From: Stenocarpella maydis
Lineage: Eukaryota; Ascomycota; Sordariomycetes; Diaporthales; Diaporthaceae
Assembly: GCA_002270565.1 (NCBI GenBank)
Contig: NQMI01000041.1
Coordinates: 1-64,000 of the forward strand
Length of the DNA: 64,000 nt
Direction of reading: 5' to 3'
Shown: one piece after another, positions 58,688 to 64,000 of the stretch
How the letters are laid out: the number at the start of each line of letters is the position of its first letter
Position numbering within the stretch: the stretch's first letter is position 1
Program-made: the position numbers and the translations under genes
The notes under the pieces: model-generated
What the model was told of the DNA's origin: nothing
The model's input: the letters and a program-made list of their open reading frames with translations, nothing else
The model's database searches: none

Positions 58688-59495
58688 GGTGCAGTTGTGC
58701 CAGGCAGTCTTTCTTCCCGCCTTATATATTTGTGCTGGCGGCCGGTTTTTGTGGCGTCGTGGCGAGGCATAAACCGTAGGTGAGAGGCGTCGGCTTCGAT
58801 TCCGGTACAATAAACTCACTACAGACTTCACATGCAGACGAAATAAGGGCCATGAAGTGCACATATTGAAGTCAACCATACAAGTGGGCCGAGACCACTG
58901 AATATGTGAGAAACCATATGCCAAGAATGCCAATCATCCTTCCATATCGTATTCAGGTTTTCTAGGTCTGGAATAAGTGCCCTACAGGTCAGCAGCCATG
59001 TGTCTTTTTACCCCCTACCAAATGCTGCCAGCCGAGCAAATAGACAGAAGTTCCAATCCCTGAAACAAGTTTCCTCCACACAACGCTGCAAAATGGTTCC
59101 CCCAAAAACGTCTGTCGCAAATGCCGAAATTGGACAACTGGCCCGGATTCTTCAACCCTGCTGGTTTCCCGTCCGGTTCGAGACTCGCAGGAGCAGGAGT
59201 GTTAGAAAGAGCTGTGGTGAATATGTTCGAATGGCGTAGGGCGTTGCGCTGCCGTTAGGCAGGTACTTCGAAGCCGGTTACGCCGGGTCTATGAAACACA
59301 ACTACCGAGTGAGTAGAAGGAGAATAATACTGTTTCTTGTTCTCAAAGCTTTGTGCAGCCAGACTGTGCTTCAATGAGATCAGAGAGAAATGTGAGATCA
59401 ATCCGAGAGGGGGTTGGAAGGCGAAAATTAGAAGGCTCTCGGGCTGGTCGGGTCCTTTGAAACTCGCGTGGCTTGGGAACATAAGAAAGAGCATC
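58688..59495. other. Convergent spacer between the HAD and MAPKK genes
   Basis: About 800 bp between two convergent stops, expected to hold both 3' UTRs. A minus-strand frame of 79 codons directly after the MAPKK (59255-59494) might include an alternative last exon. Nothing else is seen. Confidence 0.45.
58809..58814 (+). terminator. Possible polyadenylation signal of the HAD gene
   Basis: AATAAA lies 122 nt after the HAD stop codon, at a typical distance. Confidence 0.35.
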
Positions 59496-61274
59496 CTAGT
59501 CTCGCCTTACTTGGTTTGGATATCCCATTCCGTACGCAGTGGTGGAGCCCTGAGGGATGCCGAAGGTTGCCTGCCGCCGGCTTCCCCGGATGTTGCTCCC
59601 AACTTCGTCGGGTGTCTGTGGCGTCTGCCTCCGGGGAGGTGGTGGTAGGGGGCCGGGGGGAGGACGAAGGGGTAGGGCAAAGGAGGTCTGCTTGTTGATC
59701 GAGCCGGCGGATGGGCTGGGGCTGTGTCGGCCAGGAGGCGGGGGAGGCATCATCTTCGGTATCGAGTTCGTCGTCGTGCCGCGCGGACCTAGTCCCGGAT
59801 GTACAGGCGGTCCACCTGATCGACCAATGCTGCTCCCTGCCCCCCGTTCTGATCGTGTCGGGGATCGATTCGATACGCTGCTATATTGGTCACGAGGTGA
59901 CATGATAGCGCCCACAATGGGAATCTCACCTGATGTGGGTGTTTCCAACGCGCGGTCATCCACGGCCGGATCTGGAGAGTCCTTGGAGCGCAGTAGCTCC
60001 TGAGTAGACGGGGAGAGCTGGGGAGCCAGGTGGGACTTGCGGTTGTCTCTCTCCATCAGGCTTACGGCCCATTCTCGGAGATCGACAGGGGTTCTCTTGG
60101 CAGCCTGGACGAAGGGGTCCCGTTCCTATGCAATATTAGCTTCCTGCGCGCTGGCACGTCTTGTCAGGACGGGACTCACGAAAAGCTCATCCGGCGTCGG
60201 ACGGTCATCTGGTGTCTTCTGCAGACACTTCTGAATCATGTCCTCCAAGATTGGTGGGAAGGCATCACTCTTGGGGAGCTTGGGTGCCGGCTCGTGGACA
60301 ATCTGCTGGAGCAGGTCGAGAATACCGGCCGGCGCACTCTCGGCGTCGGAAAGCTGCTCGCTGGCAGCAAAGGGGAACTTGCCGATGGCAAGCTCCATGA
60401 TTGACAGGCCAAAACTCCAGACGTCGGACTTGACGGTGTACTTCTCGCCTTGGATTCTCTCAGGAGCCATGTATGTGGATGTTCCGACAAAGGTGTCTGC
60501 GACCGAGTTGACGAGCTCTCCAGACACACCAAAGTCGCAAAGCTTGATCTGCCCGCGCGAGTTGACGAGGATGTTGGAGGGCTTGATGTCTCTGTGCATG
60601 ATGTGGTGCTTCGAGTAGAGGTAGGTCAGGCCACCCAGGGTAGCTTCGGCGATCTTGCCCAACACGTCGACACGCACGGGACCAAAGACTCTCGAGACGC
60701 GATCGAGCGAGCTATGTATCAAGGTCAGCACAGGGTCCAGCATGTTGGCAAAGGCAAATATAGATGGTTGCGGCCTACCCAACGTCCATATACTCCATGC
60801 ACATGATGACATCGTTGTTGTCATTCAGGAACGCACCGTAAAAGGTGACAATGTGCTCTGAGTGGCAGCCGTGCATAATCTGAAGCTCCCGAACGATTCG
60901 CTTGCGCATCTCTCTCTTGGCCTCGACGTGAATGACCTTTGGCGCTGTTAGAAACGGCCGGGAAGAAGCCGGGGGGTTCTTGGGCAACTCACCTTGCGGG
61001 CCATAGTGGTGTTAGTTGGGATGTGCTTGACCTTGCTCACGGTGCCTCCATTTCCTGAACCCAGGTCCCTGATGATCTCAAGGTCCTCTGGGCGCAGGTC
61101 GAGGTTGAACTCGATGCCGATTTCCAGCTGCGCCGAGGTGTCCTCGGAGTAGTTGTTCCTGGAATGGCGAAAGTTTGCATTCTCGGAGGTGGGCGGCGGT
61201 TTGGGAGCTGCAGGCGTCAGGGCGAGGCCCTTGACGTTCTTGCGCTTCATGGAGCGAGGCGCAAATTCAGCCAT
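59496..61274 (-). CDS. Ste7-type MAP kinase kinase (Mst7/MEK-2 class)
   Basis: The dual-specificity kinase of the pheromone/invasive-growth MAPK cascade, which activates a Fus3/Kss1-type MAPK. Exons on the minus strand: 61274-60993, 60936-60779, 60711-60180 and 60125-59496, giving 533 residues. The N-terminus carries a MAPK docking site (MKRKNVKGLAL, residues 9-19: basic cluster then L-x-L). The kinase domain runs from about 65 to 325: Gly loop GSGNGG (72-77), ATP lysine 94 directly before intron 1, HRD with Asp188, DFG at 206-208, and activation-loop phospho-sites Ser216 and Thr220 in SVADTFVGTSTYMAPE. The RTPVDLREWAVSLM segment follows. A Pro-rich, disordered C-tail of about 170 residues ends YGMGYPNQVRRD. 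GTAAGG directly after NQ could act as a donor, so the very end is uncertain. Confidence 0.93.
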
Positions 61275-63129
61275 GGTGGCTGGTATCAGATTGCTTTCTG
61301 GATGAAGCTTGTAGCGGTCGGCCGCAGCGGACGCGGAGTCGTCTCAAGGACCCTCGTACAGGGACCCTCGTACAGGCCTCTGGCGGATGCAAAGGCAGTA
61401 TCAGCCTCGCGCGTGGAGGGGTAATCTGCAGATGGGGCCGTCTGTCCGTTTCCAGTCACCTGCGAGACACGTCTGTTGCCAGCTTGTCTGGGCGGCGAGG
61501 TCAAGCCTGGGGTGTTTGACCAAGGATCGAGCAGGTGCAGTACCGTTGCAAGAAGGCTCTGCGAGAGGCGGGAAGACAAACCGAAAAGTGGTTGGGCACT
61601 CAAGCGGAGGGCGGAGAGGTAGTTGTCGTGACTGGTGGGGGCTTTTGGGCGGCAGGGTATCGATATCGGGCGCTGTGCCGCTTTCATTAACAATAGTCCA
61701 TGCCTGTGCAGGCTGCATGTGGGCGGGGATGTGCAAACCTTGCTTTTTTCTTGCTGTTTATTTTGTCTCACAGGATGTCTCTCTCTTTCTCTCGGTAGAC
61801 TATCCGACAGTCTGCTCGACGAGGGAGAGGGAGGGAAAAGAAAGAAAGTCGTTAGGCCCTCTGGTGAAACACTGGCCGGCGGGAAAGAACAGGAGGAAAC
61901 AAGTCCGTGGGGCCAGAGTACGGAGTAGAGTGTACGGAGTATGCAGAGTGAAGGGTCGTCGGGCAGGCCCACTGAATCAGTGCAAGCGTCCCAGGCAGTG
62001 GGGTGTCGAATGGGACCTTCGCACGGGCGACGCGGGGCGTTGAGACGGGCGGCGAAGCTCGACGCTGGTTTGCGCCAAAAACAGACAAATTCTGATACCG
62101 CGGGGCGGATACGACACATCGCCTGTAGTGTACCATGTACTATGTACTGTACCTTGGTCGTGTACGTAGACCACCTGTGGTATCATTATACTATTGCTTG
62201 GTATGGGACAAGACAGGCGATAGACCGTCGGCGAGCCGGGTCTTTGTTGCAACGCTGCTGTATGCCAGGGGATGCGATTCGCCTCTTGACGCCGCCGGGC
62301 GTGCATTCCTGGCGTCCAACGTCCTGATTCGACCCTGGATGCTACCTGGACAAGCACCGCCGGACATGAACTGCACGAACTGCGCCCCAAGCATCTCTAT
62401 GTTGAAGGACATCACAACAGCAGCAGCAGCAGTGCGGGAGGATCTAGCTGTCCGGCCGCCTAGGTGAGGGAAAGGGAAGGGGTAGAGAAAAGGGGGCCGG
62501 CGAACAGACTGGACGCCATCCCGTCGTTTCCAATGGTTCTAGTGGAGTTCTGGCCACTGGGTGTGGCCCCCAAAACGGGCTGGCGTCTCAAACACGGACC
62601 TCCTCTCCATTGGCCATCTATTGTTCGTCAAGGTGCTGCACGCCAACAGGGGTCTGACTGAACCGACGAGCACCTGTTGGCTGCCAGCACCTCAGCGCCC
62701 GCTCTCTGGGGCCACACCACGGCAGCAATTTGCTCGAAACAAGTCTGCCGTACGAGCAACCGCTCGGCTTAGCACCCGGGGCCCAGCTCCCAAGGTTAGG
62801 AGCTGTATCATATTGATGGCATATGGCGATATCCCAAAACTGCATGACACGACATGTGGCAAGCCCAGTAGACACGTATGGGCTGGGGTTTGCCATAGTG
62901 CTTACATTAGGTACAGTACAGATTACCTAGGTATGAGATGGCAGCATCCAGATTGAAGTAGTCCCCAATAGCGTATTGGATTTGGGACCTCTCCGAAACT
63001 GATGATACCAACTTACTGTTATGAACCAACACAATGACACTCGCAGGACCCGTTTCAATAACCCAGGCAACCCGAAATCAGATGCCACAATGCAGCAGAG
63101 TTATAGCACACTAGGGTTAGAGTTATGCT

Positions 63130-63470
63130 GCCCCAGCCTAACTGCAAGCCCATTAAGTCAGCTTAATAAGTAGGGCATTAAGCCTTATATAATAAATTAT
63201 AGTCTTATCTTATAAGCTAATAAGTTAGCTCAAAAAACATACATATAAAGATATAATTATAATTATAATAAATAGCTTTTATAAAATAAATGTTTATTCA
63301 TTATTAATTTTCTATTTTAGTCTAGTTAGAGGTTTCTTAAAAAAAAAAAGGAGAGGCTATAATTGTTCATTAATATAATAATATTACTAAGAACTTAATA
63401 CTAAATAAGAAATATAATACTATTAATATGAAAAGTAAAAACATAATAGCTACTAATAAGATGATGATAG
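63130..63470. repeat. AT-rich, TA-rich island (RIP-like)
   Basis: About 340 bp of sequence dominated by A and T with many TpA steps (for example TTATAATAAATTATA-like stretches), in sharp contrast to the surrounding DNA. This texture is what repeat-induced point mutation leaves in fungal repeats. A short TAGGGTTAG stretch lies just before it, at about 63112. No transposon ends or coding remains were identified. Confidence 0.6.
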
Positions 63471-63588
63471 CCTCATGATGAGGCCAGTTGAGACCGACTT
63501 TAAGCCATGTGTAACCTAGAACCATTGAGACGAATAGCCCAAGGCCAACTGATACCAACGAACAGTCATTGGCGAAAAGAAAGCTCAT
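63370..63588 (-). CDS. Possible truncated or small two-pass membrane protein
   Basis: A 72-codon frame from a true ATG at 63588. The first 45 codons have mixed composition and give a hydrophobic segment (LVSVGLGLFVSMVLGYTWL) and the hydrophilic link KVGLNWPHHEA. The last 28 codons lie in the AT-rich island and give a run of I, L, F and V. Either this is a small membrane peptide, or a real 5' coding part now runs into degraded repeat DNA. The hydrophobicity of the second half may simply reflect AT-rich codons. Confidence 0.25.
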   Translation of the reverse strand: MSFLFANDCSLVSVGLGLFVSMVLGYTWLKVGLNWPHHEAIIILLVAIMFLLFILIVLYFLFSIKFLVILLY

Positions 63589-63643
63589 CTATCAAAATCC
63601 CTCGAGACAAGTGAAGTCCTCCCCGGCTTCTGTTCTGGGAACG

Positions 63644-63667
63644 AACACACACACACACACACACACA
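63644..63667. repeat. (CA)n microsatellite
   Basis: About eleven to twelve CA units in a row, just outside the AT-rich island. Confidence 0.95.
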
Positions 63668-64000
63668 TCGTCAGCACAAAACCACATATCAGATAGAACA
63701 AGACTTTGGGGGAAAACCTGAAAGGAGATATTTGTGCATGTGTATGATTCTTGAGGTCTTCACTGCTTCTCATCGAAAAAGCTGTGTCTTTATGATACGG
63801 CTTAGCGTGTCTTTTTTGGGGGCTAGTCTACACTAATAAGTGGTTTTGTTTGCTTGACAGACAGCCCGCCACCGGCAGGCAACAGACGTCTTGCTCTGGA
63901 GCGTGCCAATACGATGAGCTCAGCTTGCCAGCTCCAAAAAAATCCCCCATCCGTTCGGCCCAGACAAGCAGCCGACTTGATCATTTTATTTTCCTGCCTC

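Larger units (their letters stand above)
61275..64000. other. Region upstream of the MAPKK gene, no supported gene
   Basis: 2.7 kb. The first 1.2 kb is probably MAPKK promoter and leader. It contains a 277-codon frame (62119-61286, minus strand) that ends 12 nt before the MAPKK ATG and looks like a chance frame or upstream ORF. The remainder includes an AT-rich island and a CA microsatellite. No conserved gene is recognised. Confidence 0.45.

Noticed and set aside
59222..59282. tRNA-like inverted ends with an inner hairpin
   Set aside because: The element is only about 50 nt, lacks D- and T-arm consensus boxes and sits just downstream of the MAPKK stop; not a tRNA.
63108..63125. Telomere-like TAGGGTTAG stretch as evidence of a chromosome end
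   Set aside because: Only about one and a half repeat units and no array; not evidence of a telomere by itself.

Overview
The window is nuclear DNA of a filamentous ascomycete (Pezizomycotina, probably a sordariomycete; the class is inference). The signs are short introns (about 55-210 nt) with GT..CTGAC/CTAAC..AG signals, coding DNA richer in G+C than the spacers, and a gene set typical of filamentous fungi: a giant leashin-type Woronin-body tether, a Ste7-type MAPKK, a fungal Zn2Cys6 regulator, Osh3, SEC28 and a Bre4-like membrane protein. I rebuilt exon structures by hand from splice signals, reading frame and family conservation. No rRNA, tRNA, CRISPR array or intact transposon was recognised.

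Layout. 1-4.4 kb: repeat-rich, with only an unresolved minus-strand coding candidate. 4.46-6.8 kb (+): SAM + HMG-box protein, six exons. 8.6-26.1 kb (+): one 17.5-kb reading frame for a leashin (LAH)/involucrin-repeat protein of about 5,800 residues. 26.6-30.0 kb (-): Zn2Cys6 transcription factor with a poly-Q/H tract. 32.1-34.7 kb (-): large unrecognised protein, possibly mitochondrial. 35.2-36.5 kb (+): uroporphyrinogen decarboxylase. 36.7-37.8 kb (-): GNAT acetyltransferase. 38.3-39.1 kb (-): small DUF3602 (Par32-like) protein. 39.1-42.1 kb: 3 kb without a supported gene. 42.1-43.1 kb (-): coatomer epsilon. 43.6-46.8 kb (-): Osh3-type oxysterol-binding protein. 48.2-50.6 kb (-): Dal5/ACS-family permease with a doubtful splice site. 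52.5-55.8 kb (-): aromatic-acid-exporter-like (Bre4/FUSC) membrane protein. 57.4-58.7 kb (+): HAD hydrolase. 59.5-61.3 kb (-): Ste7-type MAPKK. 61.3-64 kb: no clear gene, with an AT-rich, RIP-like island at about 63.13-63.47 kb.

The genes do not form an operon or an evident biosynthetic cluster. They are a normal mix of trafficking (SEC28, Osh3), heme synthesis, signalling (MAPKK, HMG and C6 regulators), transport and septal-pore biology. I found no clearly new multi-gene system. The observations most worth following are the DUF3602 gene, whose GRG/GAGN motif is cut at the same place by three phase-0 introns; hidden introns or exons that change the predicted LAH, C6-factor and GNAT proteins; the apparent one-base loss at a permease splice donor; the GC-AG intron in the URO-D gene; and the AT-rich island carrying a small two-pass membrane reading frame.
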